From Lampris incognitus (lineage: Eukaryota > Chordata > Actinopteri > Lampriformes > Lampridae), in the NCBI RefSeq assembly GCF_029633865.1, contig NC_079216.1:23622447-23686446 (forward strand): DNA of 64,000 nt, written 5' to 3'. A model generated the notes under the pieces. That model saw nothing but the letters and a program-made list of their open reading frames with translations. It searched no databases and was not told where the DNA came from. The position numbers and the translations under genes are program-made. This document shows, one piece after another, positions 1 through 11,625 of this stretch. Positions within the stretch are counted from its first letter, which is position 1. Every line of letters begins with the position of its first letter.

Positions 1-302
1 GTCCACCTAACCAAAATCATTGTTACACTGACTTGTAATAGGGAGAATTGTGCCTCTTTCACTCCATGCCCCGAACGCCTATTCTTGCCCTAGGTAACTT
101 GAATTGAGTGGGTACGACCTCCTGCAAGCGATTTTTTTTTCCTAGGATGGCAAAGTCATGACCCGCCCTACTCTGCCTCTGACTGAATAGTACTTGTTGC
201 CTTCATTGATTGGGTTGGTGTGGAGGATTCAAAGCCTCTCTAAAGTGGATTCTAGAGCAATGTGTGGTTAATGGAAAAGGCAAAACACAAACTAATTCTT
301 TT
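1..302. other. No recognisable feature
   Basis: I see no coding signal, terminal repeat or known fish repeat here. It may belong to the decayed inverted-repeat element that begins at about 303. Confidence 0.4.
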
Positions 303-582
303 CAAAGTATTTACTGAACATTGTACAATTACAAACTAAACTGGTACCAGCTGGAAGGTCTGTCTGACAGTTTCAACGATGCATTGTCTGAACAGGGTGT
401 AAGTACCCACCAAACATCCAGAACAGTGTGTATTGGAGTGCACATTTAGTGCATGTTAGTGTCACTGGACGAAGATATCCCATGATTTAAGATCCCAGTG
501 TAAGAATCAGAATATTTTATTCATCCCCGAGGGGAAATTGGATACAAACATCTGGAACATTTCAAGGGTCCCATGGACTTTA

Positions 583-722
583 GATCATGTGTATGTGTAT
601 ATGCATGTGTGTGCATGTGAATATACTTGTATGTATGTGTGCATGTGTATGTTTGTGCATGAGTGTGCATGTGATCCTAGTAAAGACTGGATCAGGAATT
701 TGTGTGCCTACGTGTATGCCTG
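583..722. repeat. TG/TATG-rich microsatellite, left half
   Basis: An imperfect alternating TG/TATG tract. The same kind of sequence resumes at 2318-2382, so the Tc1 element landed inside one simple repeat. Confidence 0.7.
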
Positions 723-724
723 TA

Positions 725-2317
725 CAAACCCCAATTCCAATGAAGTTGGAACGTTGAGTGAAACGCAAATAAAAAGAGAATACAATGATTTGCAAATCCT
801 TTTCGACCTATATTCAATTGAACACACTACAAAGACAAGATATTTAATGTTCAAACTGATAAACTTTATTGTTTTTTTGCAAATATTCACTCATCTTGAA
901 TTTGATGCCTGCAACACGTTCCAAAAAAGCTGGGACAGGGGGATGTTTACCACTGTGTTACATCACCTTTCCTTTTAACAACACTCAATAAGCATTTGGG
1001 AACTGAGGACACTAATTGTTGAAGCTTTGTAGGTGGAATTCTTTCCCATTCTTGCTTGATGTATGACTTCAGTTGCTCAACAGTCTGGGGTCTCCATTGT
1101 CGTATTTTGCGCTTCATAATGCGCCACACATTTTCAATGGGAGACAGGTCTGGACTGCAGGCAGGCCAGTCTAGTACCCGCAACTCTTTTACTACGAAGC
1201 CACGCTGTTGTAACACATGCAGAATGTGGCTTGGCATCGTCTTGCTGAAATAAGCAGGGACGTCCCTGAAAAAGACATCGCTTGGATGGCAGCATATGTT
1301 GCTCCAAAACCTGTATGTACCTTTCAGCATTAATGGTGCCTTCACAGATGTGCAAGTTACCCATGCCATGGGCACTAACACACCACCATACCATCACAGA
1401 TGCTGGCTTTTGAACTTTGCGCTGATATCAATCTGGATGGTCCTTTTCCTCTTTAGCCCAGAGGACACGACGTCCATGATTTCCAAAAACAATTTCAAAT
1501 GTGGACTCGTCAGACCACAGCACACTTTTTCACTTTGCGTCAGTCCATCTCAGATGAGCTCGGGCCCAGAGAAGCCGGCGGCGTTTCTGGGTGTTGTTGA
1601 TATATGGCTTTCGCTTTGCATGGTAGAGTTTTACCTTGCACTTGTAGCTGTAGCGATGAACTGTGTTAACTGACAATGTGTTCCTGAGCCCACGTGGTAA
1701 TATCCTTTACAGAATGATGTCGGGTTTTTAATGTAGTGCCGCCTGAGGGATCGAAGGTCACGCGCATTCAATGTTGGTTTTTGGCCTTGCCACTTACATG
1801 CAGAGAGTTCTCTGGATTCTCTTAATCTTTTGATGATATTATGGACTGTAGATGATGAAATTCCTAAATTCCTTGCAATTGTACGTTGAGAAACGTTGTT
1901 CTTAAACTGTTGGACTATTTGCTCACGCAGTTGTTTACGAAGTGGTGAACCTCGCCCCATCTTTGCTTGTGAATGACTGAGCCTTTCAGGGATGCTCCTT
2001 TTATACCCAATCATGACACTCACCTGTTTCCAATGAACCTGTTCACCTGTGGAATGTTCCAAACAGGTGGTTTTTGAGCATTCCTCAACTTTCCCAGTCT
2101 TTTGTTGCCCCTGTCCCAGCTTCTTTGGAACGTGTTGAAGGCATCAAATTCAAAATGAGTGAATATTTGCAAAAAACAATAAATTTTATCAGTTTGAACA
2201 TTAAATATCTTGTCTTTGTAGTGTATTCAATTGAATATAGGTCGAAAAGGATTTGCAAATCATTGTATTCTGTTTTTATTCACGTTTTACACAACGTCCC
2301 AACTTCATTGGAATTTG
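725..2317 (-). mobile_element. Tc1-like DNA transposon, about 1.6 kb with long inverted repeats
   Basis: The element lies between TA dinucleotides at 723-724 and 2318-2319, the Tc1/mariner target duplication. Its first roughly 220 bp (CAAACCCCAATTCCAATG...) recur as the reverse complement at the right end (...CATTGGAATTTG), with a 6-bp deletion near the right tip. Long inverted repeats and a single transposase gene on the minus strand fit the Tc1-like elements common in fish. The transposase is broken, so this copy is inactive by itself. Confidence 0.9.
947..1960 (-). pseudogene. Tc1-like transposase, frameshifted
   Basis: The N-terminal part (ATG at 1960) begins MGRGSPLRKQLREQIVQ and holds a helix-turn-helix with the segment SQRTIARNLGISSSTVHNII. 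The C-terminal part, in other frames, contains the QQDDAKPH segment around the second catalytic Asp and the SPDLSPIENVW box with the Glu. Across the break the spacing is 34 residues, so DD34E. At least two shifts separate the pieces (about 1400-1630 and near 1190). Identified from family motifs; not functional. Confidence 0.85.
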
Positions 2318-2382
2318 TATGCATGTATGTATGTATCTATGTAAGTGTGTACGTGCATGTGTATGTGTCTATGTAGGTGTGT
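2318..2382. repeat. TG/TATG-rich microsatellite, right half
   Basis: Continuation of the tract at 583-722 on the other side of the Tc1 insertion. Confidence 0.65.
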
Positions 2383-3047
2383 ATGAAGAGAAAAAGAGAG
2401 AAGATTAGAACTTACATGAATCATACAATACATTGAATGAAACCTATAAATCCTCTTCAGTACTTATACCCGGTTCAGACAAAGCATCGTTGAATCTCTG
2501 TCAGATGGACCTTCAAACTGGCACCAGTTTAGTTTGTAATTTATACAATGTTCAGTAAATATCTTCCATATTGGTTAGATTTCGGTACCCATCCCTACTT
2601 AATCGTGAGGGGTAATGAGATGTACAGTAAGCTCACCTAAATGAACCGCTATCTGGCTCGTTACTGTAATGAGCAGGGATTGGGTTTTGTTTTGAACTGG
2701 CCTTCTTTCTGGGGCCGCCCTTACCTGCTGAAAACGAATGGTATTCACCCTACTGGTGACAGTGCCGCTCTTTTGTCTAGCAATATATATAGCCGTCTAC
2801 GTTTAGTCTGACACTAGGGACTTATCATTCAGCACGTTGAAAGTGATTAGAGAGCCTGCTAGGTTTAAACCTAGTGTGAATGTGTAGTCAACTAGTTTAA
2901 TTAACATGTTTAGTCAAGGAATTTCTCATAGTAGATTATCAGACTGACAGCTTGGTCTATAACATTGAAACCATATCCCTTCTCTGCTGTATTGCTCTCC
3001 TCCTAAATGTGTGAATCACAATAATCTAATAATCATTCCTACCACTG

Positions 3048-3840
3048 GTGGTGGTAAAATGTGCAACAAATTACCTAATAATCTACAGAACAAAACATCT
3101 AATGTTATCAAGTGTGACCAGACATCGTTCAAGGCATAGGCCTTCAAAATTGTCTAATAATACAAGGTGTCTAATTCCAATTAATATTTCAACTATTGGT
3201 AGCTCTAAAGATCTGACTACTACTGAACACTTCAACAAGACGCTTACATTTGGTTTCATAAATATAAGATCACTGTCAACCAAATCATTACTAATTAATG
3301 ATCTGATTCTTGACCGTAGTTTTGTTAAGATTGGGTTATGTGAAACATGGCTGAAATTAAATGTTTTCCTCCCCTTAAATTAAACTTCCCCACCTGAATA
3401 TACATACTGACGCCCATGTAGCTCGGGCAAATAAAGAAGGTGGGGTGTCACCTTAATATTTAAGTCTATTTTCAAATTAACTTTCTAAAGTTGAATCTTT
3501 TGAGGCTCTTATTCTAAGTCCATCTTCCTCAGCTGCAGAAAGGCTCTACTCATTCCAGACTGTGATACTCTATTGACCTCCTGACCCTTACTCACCATTT
3601 CTGAAGAATTTATCTCAGGTCTTGTTACTCATTCTGATGAGATTCTTATTCTTGGTGATTTCAGTATTCACCTGAATAAGGCTGCTGATCCTCTAAGTAA
3701 AGCCATTCTGGCACTAGTTGATACTTTTGGGTTCGCTCAGTTTGTTCAAGAATCGACTCATTGCAGAGGTAACACCCTTGATTTGGTTTTATTTAAAGGA
3801 ATCAGGAACATTTTTTCATTTCACTTCATGCACTTGCGTA
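3048..3840 (+). pseudogene. L2-like LINE endonuclease region, broken
   Basis: The reading frame at 3048-3383 holds FGFINIRSLSTKSLLINDL and GLCETWLK, the N-terminal blocks of the apurinic-type endonuclease of Jockey-group LINEs. The next frame (around 3650-3790) shows ILGDFSIHLNKAADPLSK-like and [10 protein letters not shown] segments. Stops and shifts separate the blocks. It is the N-terminal half of ORF2 and feeds into the RT piece downstream. Confidence 0.7.
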
Positions 3841-5494
3841 CATGAAATGAAACAAAATGCCATTTCTCCCATCCCACAGCAGTACAACACAAAGACAAAA
3901 ACACATCCAAAAACTACAAGAACACATATCCACGGATATCAATAAACTAAAAAATCACTGTCCAAGGGAACGAACGCCAGCCAGGATGAATGTTGGAACC
4001 GCCGGTCTGCATGGGCTAGCAGCTAGCTGAGCCCGCCCTGCTCCCACGTTCTGTCAGACCACCCTCAGCATTTCCTCCTCGGGAGCAGCTCCAGGCAGGG
4101 GCCATGGTCCCCGGGCCCACTGAACGAAGCAGACCAACAGCCGATTCAGCGCCAGTTCTCCCAGCCAGACATCCTGACACACCTCCCCGCACTGCTCACG
4201 ATGACATCAAAAATACCACAGTCAACGCCAGGTGAGGCTGTCGCCAGACTACCCTTGATGTTATCGGAACTGCCGGTCTGCATGGGCTGGCAGTTAGCTT
4301 AGCCTGCCCCACTCTCCCAGCACCAGCTCTACCAGCCATCAAACAAAGACAAAACTTAGACACAGACGTGGACAAAGACACAGCATGGATGGTACTGGGT
4401 GAGGCTGCTGCAAATGTCAATTCACGCCACCATCTTCCCACCTTCCTAAAGGGATAGCTGTTTCTGAACTGACTGTCTTGCCAACCACATCTGCAGTGTC
4501 AGATCAGTTTCTCATTAAATTTGAAGCATTATTGGCCTGTCCTGTTAATGTCGACATAGATGTAATAATTGCCACTCGCCACATTGGTCCAGCTGCTGTA
4601 CCTGCATTTGGCCAGCAGCCGCCTCAAGTCTTGGCTCCTTTCACTGACTCTTGAAAGTCTCACTAGTAACTTAAATGTGACCCGCTCTAGTCTCCTCGAT
4701 TCAGTTGCACCTCTCACTACCAGACCTAGGTGACTAAAGAGGCCTGCACCCTGGTTTAAGTGGGCCTACAGGAGACTGGAACATGGTGAAACTCAAAATT
4801 TGAAGTTTTTACCTATCCTGACATAAGTGTTTATTGAAATACAAGCATGCTATAGCTGCTGCGAAAGCAGCGTATCTCTCTCGCTTAATCAATATTAATA
4901 AACAACACCAGATTTCTCTTTAAGACTGTAGCTAAATTTACTAAAAAGCAGCCGTCCATTAGCTGCTCACCATTCATGGCCCATGAGTTTCTAGACTTGT
5001 TAGGCAATAAGGTTCATGAGACATAAACAAATCAGGTACTCCTGCAGATCCCTTCTTACCAAATTCATATCTATACAGTGACTTACTGATAGTTTCTGTT
5101 ATTACAGTTTTTGAGAATATCTCTTGATACCTTTGACTAAGCGCGTGTCAGCTTCTAAACCAACTACTTGCCTTCTAGACCCTTTACCCTCAAAACTTTT
5201 TTAAGACCTCTCACCTTTCCTGGGACCTACAATGCTGGACATTGTTAATTTATCACTTATTACTGGCACTATATCCAGTAGTTTTAAGACAGCAGTGGTC
5301 AAGCCTCTACTTAAGAAACGACACCTTGATCCAGGTTCTCTTCATAACTATCGACCAGTCTCTAATCTTCTGTTCTTTTAAGTACTAGAGAGTTGTGTAT
5401 CAACTACTTCTGACCCAACGAGAAGAAAACTATCTATATATGAACCTTTTTAATCAGCCTGGCCTGTCACTCCACTGAAACTGCTCTGACCAGA
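3841..5494 (+). pseudogene. L2-like LINE ORF2 middle region, heavily decayed, with a foreign stretch
   Basis: From about 4440 to 5490 this aligns by eye with the reverse complement of about 27930-28870, the region between endonuclease and RT. No frame stays open for long. Bases about 3960-4440 look like a separate GC-richer insertion: a short phrase around TGCATGGGCTRGCAG appears twice, near 4007 and 4278. I do not recognise that insertion. Confidence 0.5.
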
Positions 5495-5807
5495 GTGGTG
5501 AACGATCTTCTACTAGCTATGAATTCTGATTCCAACTTTGTGCTTCTACTACTGGACCTCAGTACAGCCTTTGACACCACTGATCACTGTATACTATTAG
5601 ACAGAATAAATTATAATTTTTGTGTCACTGGATTAGCTCTGTCATGGCTTAAGTCCTACTTATCTGGAAGGACACAGTGTGTCTCCTGTAATAATCTTAC
5701 ATCGAAATTCTCTGACATTAAATATGGCGTACCTCAGGGCTCGGTTCTTGGCCCTCTACTTTTCTTTCTTTATATTTCAACTCTTGGCAAAATTATATGC
5801 AGTCAGA
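5495..5807 (+). pseudogene. L2-like LINE reverse transcriptase fragment
   Basis: The frame reads LLLLDLSTAFDTTDHCILLD, then [17 protein letters not shown] and [18 protein letters not shown], which are RT blocks of L2/CR1-type LINEs. It breaks off before the catalytic YxDD box, where another repeat begins. The continuation lies at 13138 onward. Confidence 0.85.
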
Positions 5808-6074
5808 ATCAACTTTACTGGCCAAATGTGCCTATGCACACAAGGAATTTGACTCCAGTTCCCAACAGCTTCTAGCACTTGCAGACATCACTCACACGAA
5901 AAAGAAAAAAAAAACAAGTAGTAAGTGGAACAGTAACAGGACATTGAAGGCAAGCATGCATGCACAACAGGTATGTCGCTAGTATACAGTTTTGTTACGG
6001 TTAGATAATCAACAAACTATGCCCATATATTATACCCTATTGCTTATATACTGTATTGCCCATAAACTATACTA
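5808..6074. repeat. Fish retroelement tail fragment and AT-rich spacer
   Basis: Bases 5808-5890 contain TTTACTGGCCAAATGTGCC and ACACAAGGAATTTGACTCC, words I know from dispersed fish repeats. The rest, to 6074, is AT-rich with TATA-like words and no coding signal. Confidence 0.45.
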
Positions 6075-6475
6075 TATCCATCCATTATCCAAGCTGCTTA
6101 GTCCAACCGGGGTCACGGGGATACTGGAGCCTATCCCAGCAGTCATTGGGCGACAGGCAGGGAGGCAACCTGGACAGGCCGCCAGTCCATCACAAGGCCC
6201 ACACCCACACACACACACACACACCCACACACACACACACACTCACACTCACACTCACACCTAGGGACAAATTAGTACGGCTGATTTACCCGATTTACGT
6301 GTCTTTGGACTGTGGGAGGAAACCGGAGCACCCGGAGGAAACCCCCGCAGACATGGGGAGAACATGCAAACTCCATACAGAGGATGACCTAGGATGACTT
6401 CCAAGGCTGGACTACCCCGGGGCTCGAACACAGGACCTTCTTGCTGTGAGGCCCGTGCTGACCACTGCGCCACCC
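6075..6475 (-). mobile_element. tRNA-related SINE (family B), full-length-like copy
   Basis: Read on the minus strand it starts with GGTGGCGCAGTGGTCAGCAC, an A-box-like stretch, followed by a B-box-like GTGTTCGAGCC. It ends with the TGGATAATGGATGGA-type tail. The body holds GGTTTCCTCCCACAGTCCA. The copy at 21350-21719 is the same family in the other orientation. An interrupted CA microsatellite (6208-6260) has expanded inside this copy. These are pol III-type internal promoters by resemblance only. Confidence 0.8.
6208..6260. repeat. CA microsatellite inside the SINE
   Basis: Interrupted ACACAC and CTCACA runs. It replaces the GTGTGTTGG-like part seen in the sister copy at about 21580. Confidence 0.8.
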
Positions 6476-6719
6476 AAACTCTATTGTATGCCATACCAAA
6501 ACTTCACAACCCATTATGCCCATACCCAATGCTTTATACACACTATATTACAACGTATTATCTTATGTACCAGACATATGTACTTTAATTTCACCTACCA
6601 GCCACCTCACAACTACATACTATATTAGGGTTGTCCCGATTACCTTTTTTTTTTTAGCTCTGGAGCTTCGGAAGTAATCAACAGCGAATATTCGGAGCTT
6701 CAGCAGGGTAGGGGGTGGG

Positions 6720-7033
6720 GGGGTGACTTAGGAAGGACTCAGCCAGACAATTCTCCAATCTTGGCTGAGATGGATGGCATAGTGCTGCAACATGTATCTT
6801 TCGGTTTAATTAAAGGCATTACTCGTTAAGGATTGTTGTTCTTAAGTATTTTATTTTTGTTAACAAAAAACATTTTCCAAAAGGTTTGGTGTGTTTCATG
6901 CATGTCTGTAATCCCAAGGGATTTGGTTGATCGAGGTCCTTTTGTTGTTATAACAGAAATATGTGTATTTTGTCTGACTCTTGTTAGGTTCCAGATTGTA
7001 AAACGTTATAGACTTAGGCTAATAGCTGATGGA
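6720..7033. other. No recognisable gene
   Basis: Noncoding interior of the outer hAT-like element. I see no motif here. Confidence 0.4.
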
Positions 7034-7140
7034 ATGTGGAACTGAAGTTGGTCCCCAGGTGCAGCATTGCGGCTGCCCACTGCTCCTAATGTATAGGAAG
7101 GGTTAAATGCAGAGGACAAATTTCATTTCAATGTGCGAGT
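7034..7140 (+). repeat. SINE tail fragment
   Basis: GGTCCCCAGGTGCAGCATT, then GCTGCCCACTGCTCCT and GGGTTAAATGCAGAGGACAA, then AATTTCATTTCAATG. This is the plus-strand form of the tail seen inverted at about 20370-20460. Confidence 0.6.
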
Positions 7141-8210
7141 ACTGAAAAATGACAAAGGAATTATAAATATAAATCTCAAATCTTAAATTTGTCAAACCTA
7201 GTATGCTGTTTCTGCACTTGTTTCACAGCGCTTTGTCGGGCATTGGCTTGGATTCGGAGCCTATTATAATGAGCATTTATGCAAGTCTATAAATAAGAAT
7301 AATTGTCACAAGCTGTTATGTCACAAAAAGTGCATAGGATAGGACCTCGTTCAATCAAATACCTCAGGATTACAAACATACTAGGGATGCTTCAAGCAGA
7401 GATTTTGGAGCCAATCACCGGAATCGGACGATACCGATCGCTTATTGCCAATCACAAGGTGGGTAGGGGGATGAGGATCTTCCATCTAAAGTGTTCTATT
7501 TATTTACTATTTATAGCAATAAAAGTAACTATTCTTAACAGCATTGCAGAAATATAATTAACAGCTGAGAAAGTAACATAAATTGACAACTGTTTATTTA
7601 TTGGAAGGCAACATATGCAACATATTCCATTGTCTTATTAGGTCATGTAGATTATGAAAAAACTGAAACCAAACCGGCTAAAGAGCAGTTTAGTAAATAT
7701 TTTAGCCTTCCTATGGAATAAAAGCTAAATGTTCTCAACACTATGCACTATGTTTCCAAACATAATAAAGCATAAGAAACCATTATAGCCTATATAAAGC
7801 AATAAAAATCGATTCCAATAGATGAAACAAAATAGAGGGCCTTTCAAAATTTAGGCCTACTACAAATGTAGACAATATAAAACAGCAACAAAGAAAGGCT
7901 ATAGCCAAATACTGGATAAGCATTCCTCAACATTTACATGTTTTTACAACCTGCCATGCCTATCATTCTTTAGCTTAGCCTACTTCTTAAGCACAATGGC
8001 AAGTTTTTCATAACATGCCACTGAATGCAACAGCCAGAGCGCCCGCTACGTGACCCTGGGAATTCTTGACGATGAAAAACAACATTGTGTTGTTTGAAGT
8101 TTTGATCAATAAAGTGTGTGGTTAAGCTTAACAGGGACATGGGACATGCACTAAAATTCTAGATGTATACACTTTCAGGTATAACTGTGGCAGGCATACA
8201 TCTGTGAACT
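7141..8210. other. Noncoding, hAT-derived sequence
   Basis: AT-rich. Apart from the hAT-A end at 7378, no open frame with a recognisable product is seen. Several TAGGCCTAC-type words suggest old hAT interior. Confidence 0.4.
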
Positions 8211-8211
8211 A

Positions 8212-8279
8212 TTTACGCCCTGGAAGGATATAGCGTGGATCCTACTTGGGTCCATGCTACATCCTTCCAGGGGCGTAAA
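8212..8279. repeat. 31-bp inverted repeat with 5-nt loop
   Basis: Arms 8212-8242 and 8248-8279 (TTTACGCCC, GGAAGGAT, AGCRTGGA) pair with four differences. No function is known to me. Confidence 0.85.
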
Positions 8280-8565
8280 GTCGCCCGAACCCTTCAACTT
8301 CCACTACAGAAAGAGGCTGCTGATCAAGGCCAATGAATTCCATTATCTTGGCTGATATTTCTTTTGACTTCAACTCAATTCAATTTTATTGTCATTAAAA
8401 ACAATGTGCAGGCACATGTTAAAAATGAAATGAGGGCTGTGGCTTCACCAATCAGTGCAAGACAGACGCAGCAAACACAATATAAGATATAAACACATGA
8501 AAACCAAAGCTAAAAATAAGTTAAGAGAGCTGGAGTACAAAATATTTAAAAATATCTACAGACAT

Positions 8566-10473
8566 TCAGTGGGTAGCCAGGTTCAGGTGGCCAACAGCTT
8601 GTGGAAAGAAGCTGTTAGTGCGGGCTCTGAGGCTCCTGTAGTGCCTCCCAGAGCGCAGGGGGGAGAACAGTCCATGGTAGGGGTGGGTGGGATCTCTGCT
8701 GATGCTCAGACCCCTTCGAAGGCAGCGTTTGTGATAAATGTCTTTTATGGCTGGGAGCTGGGTACCAGTGATATGCTGGGCCGCCTTGACGATCCGCTGC
8801 AGTTGCCATACCACACTGAGATGCAGATGGTCAGGATGCTCTCTATGGTGCAGTGGTAGAAGTTGGTGAGAATTTTGGGGGGTAGACGGGCACTCCTCAG
8901 CCTCCTCAGGAAATGCAGGCGTTGTTGGGCCTTTTTCACAAGGGCCTGGGTGTTTAATGTCCACGAAAAGTCCTCGCTGATGTGGACTCCAAGGAATTTA
9001 AAGCTGGAAACACGCTCCACTTCCACCCCATTGATGTGTATGGGGGAGTGGCTGCAGGAGGGGGCTCAGAACACAGCCTTGAGGAGCACCTGTGCTGAGG
9101 GTCAGGGTGGAGGTGTGGCCACCTAACCTAACAGACTGCGGTCTGTTGGTCAGGAAGTCCAGGATCCAGTTACAGAGGGAGGGGTTGAGGACAAGGGAGA
9201 GGAGTTTGGTGGTTAGTTTGGCGGGGATGATAGTGTTGAAGGCAGAGCTGTAATCTATGAACAGCATCCGGATGTATGTGTTGTTAAGTTCAAGGTGGGT
9301 CAGAGCAACGTGCAGGGCAGTGGCAATGGCATCCTCAGTAGACCTTTTGGGATGGTGGGCGAACTGATGTGGGTCGAATGTGGGGGGGATAATGTTTTTG
9401 ATGTGAGCCAGAACCAGTCTTTCAAAGCACTTCATGGCAATGGGGGTGAGTGCTATGGGTCGGTAGTCATTCAGACATGTGGATGTTGGTTTCTTGGAGA
9501 CAGGAATGATAGAGGTGGTCTTAAAGCATGCCGGGACTTTAGATTGGGACAATGAGAGGTTAAATGCAGGTGTGAAGACCTCAGCCAGCTGGTCGGCACA
9601 TTCCCGGTAGACCCAACCCGGTATGCCGTCTGGTCCGGCAGCCTTCCGTGTGTTCACTCTGCACAGTGATTCTCTGACCTCTGCGACTGATAGAGTGAGC
9701 ACCTGGTTTTCTGGGTGGCTGGGGATTTTTGTGGCTGGGTCAGTATTGTCCTTGTCGAAGCGGGCATAGAAATGATTTAGCTTGTCTGGCAGGGAGGCAT
9801 CATGGACAGTGGGACCGCGGTTAGAGCTTTTGTAGTCTGCGATAGACTGAATGCCTTGCCACATTCGCCGAGGATCAGAGTTATTGTGAAAGTGGTCCTC
9901 TATTCGTGGGGAATATTTACGTTTGGCTGTTCTGATGCCCTTTTTGAGGTTGGTTCTAGCTGCGCTGTAGGCCTCACAGTTACCTGACTTAAATGCTGCA
10001 TCCCGGACTTTCAGCAGCTGCCGGACCTCACTGCTCATCCAGGGTTTCTGGTTTGGAAAGGTGCGGATCGATTTTTTTGTTGTGACACTCTCAGTACAAA
10101 AGTTAATGTAGGCTAGTATGGCAGATGTCTGTTCATTAATGTCTATATGGGAGCCATGGGTAGCTGAATGTGCAAAAATACTCCAGTCTGTGTTTTCAAA
10201 ACAGTCCTGGAGTTCAGAGACTGCTCCTTCTGGCCGGACAGCGATTGTCTTTACTGCTGGCTTGATCCGTTTTATTAGGGGTTTGTAGGCTGGGACCAGG
10301 AACAGGCAGAGGTGGTCAGAATGCCCCAGATGAGGGCATGGAGTAGCTTTGTATGAGTCCTTGATGTTTGTATAGAGATGGTCCAGGCCAGGTGTTTTGT
10401 CCCCTAGTGGGGCAGGAGACATACTGATGGAATTTGGGCAATACAGCCCTGAGGTTAGCCTGATTAAAGTCAC
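8566..10473 (-). pseudogene. LINE reverse transcriptase, catalytic box deleted
   Basis: The frame from 10473 contains RKAAGPDGIPGWVYRECADQ, SIIPVSKKP, NDYRPIALTPIAMKCFERL, LFIDYSSAFNTI and GAPQGCVLSPLL. It then jumps straight to the MEVERVSSFKFLGVHISED block in another frame. The part that should hold the YADD box, roughly 240 bp, is missing, so no active polymerase can come from this copy. The C-terminal frames (8566-9026) keep the FYHCTIESILT and CLRRGLS blocks. Confidence 0.85.
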
Positions 10474-11288
10474 CCCCTACGATAAAAGGCATTGTCCGGG
10501 TGTTTGGTCTGTTGTCTGCTGATGGCACATTGTAGCTGCTTAAGTGCTTCCTTAGCATTAGCATGTGGGGGGATGTATACAGCGGTGATGGTAATGGCCG
10601 TTAGCTCCCTAGGCAGGTAAAAAGGCCTGCACCGAATCATAAGCAGCTCGAGATCAGCAGAGCAATGCCTTTCAACGATCTTTATATTGTTGCACCAAGA
10701 GTTATTGACATAAATACTCAAACCCCCTTCACGGATCTTGCCGGAGGCCGCTGTCCTGTCGGCACGGAAGGCTGTGCGGCCCGCTAGCTCGACCGCCGAG
10801 TCGGCTATGTTGCTGTTGAGCCAAGTCTCCGTAAACATCAGCAGACAGCAGTTCTGCAGCCTTTTCTGAGAGGACAGCCTGAGTCTTATCTCGTCCATTT
10901 TGTTAGCTAACGACCGGACATTAGCCATGAAGATGCTGGGGAGGGAAACATTGAAGGGAACGCTACTTAGCTTAGCATGTAGCCCGCCACGTTTACCTCT
11001 CTTTTGTTTACGATGCCGACGGGGGCAGCGTTTCCACTGCGAGACCGGTGAGCGGATAATATCGATGGGGAAATTGTCCGTGATGGTGGAGGGAAGTGAG
11101 TAATCCGTTCTGAGGTTTAAAAGTTCCTGACGGTTGTAGAAGAGTGCATGACCTACACTTGTAAATAAACTTAAAGCTAACATATAAATAACAAAGAAAA
11201 CACGACACTGAACAGGGAGCCGCAGTAGCCGCTGCGTCCAGCGCGCCGCCATCTTCGTATGTTTTTGACTTCTTACTGTCGCTGACAT
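10316..11288 (-). pseudogene. LINE endonuclease domain, one frameshift
   Basis: From ATG 11288 the frame shows a hydrophobic N-terminal stretch, then NVRSLANKMDEIRLRL, CLLMFTETWLNSN, a REGGLSIYVN block and TITAVYIPPHANA, all endonuclease signatures. It shifts frame at about 10475 into the piece containing FIVGGDFNQANLR (the GDFN catalytic block). The HSDH-like block GHSDHLCLF follows in the next frame. The nicking activity would prime target DNA for reverse transcription. Broken by the shift. Confidence 0.85.
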
Positions 11289-11347
11289 TTAAATGTCACC
11301 CTAACTGACAACTGAGTGACAGAAGACTGAGTTGCTTAAGGGTTAGC

Positions 11348-11569
11348 TCATTTTACTGACTTTGCACTGGCTTTGACGTGATGAGTTCTCAAATGTCTAA
11401 TGAGGTTCGTAGTATTAAAATTTCGTTGTTGCATTCCACCAAAAGGGATTTCTGCTTCACACACATTGCAAAGCAATTTTATTGTCTTTTTCGGACACCT
11501 TGTAGAACTGCCAGACCGGTGAAGCCATTTTAGCAAGCATCTTTTGCCGCACACAGAGAAATGTCTCAT
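11348..11569 (-). pseudogene. BED zinc finger fragment of a hAT transposase
   Basis: 73 codons. LLCNVCEAEIPFGG is followed by FNTTNLIRHLRTHH, giving the C-x2-C ... H-x-x-x-H/H spacing of a BED finger, the DNA-binding N-terminus of many hAT transposases. No catalytic domain follows because the LINE begins right after it. Probably the first part of hAT-A's gene. Confidence 0.7.
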
Positions 11570-11625
11570 GTATTTTGCGTCCTCTGATCGGCTCTTCTGA
11601 TCAGCCTTTATAGACAGTTCCGATC

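Larger units (their letters stand above)
303..2602. mobile_element. Decayed DNA element with about 110-bp inverted arms, split by a Tc1 element
   Basis: Bases 303-415 recur as the reverse complement at about 2452-2575, at roughly 85 percent by eye. The right side continues to a terminus at about 2602 that reads, on the minus strand, GGGATGGGTACCGAA, a sequence typical of fish hAT-type ends. The left terminus is not clear. Between the arms lie a TG-rich tract, a short piece near 506-540 resembling a common fish retroelement tail (CCCCGAGGGGAAATT), and the inserted Tc1 element. No transposase of its own is visible, so it is probably non-autonomous. Confidence 0.5.
2603..5807 (+). mobile_element. 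L2-like LINE, first segment of an interrupted copy
   Basis: Bases 2603-3000 match the reverse complement of about 31840-32300. Bases 3000-5807 match the reverse complement of about 27540-29700, so the two are copies of one LINE family in opposite orientation. It carries endonuclease and reverse transcriptase pieces in broken frames. It stops in the RT at about 5807 and resumes at about 13138 with roughly 130 bp missing, the gap holding a nest of other elements. I place it in the L2/CR1 group of the Jockey superfamily from the RT box and the 3' tail. Confidence 0.8.
8375..11330 (-). mobile_element. Jockey-superfamily LINE, near full length but deleted in RT
   Basis: The 5' end is at about 11330 and the 3' tail at about 8375 (minus strand ...GACAATAAAATTGAATTGAG). 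ORF pieces give a complete endonuclease and most of an RT. It is a different LINE family from the flanking L2-like copy. The domain order endonuclease, RT, C-terminal block fits CR1/Rex1/L2-like LINEs. It is inserted inside hAT-A. Confidence 0.85.
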
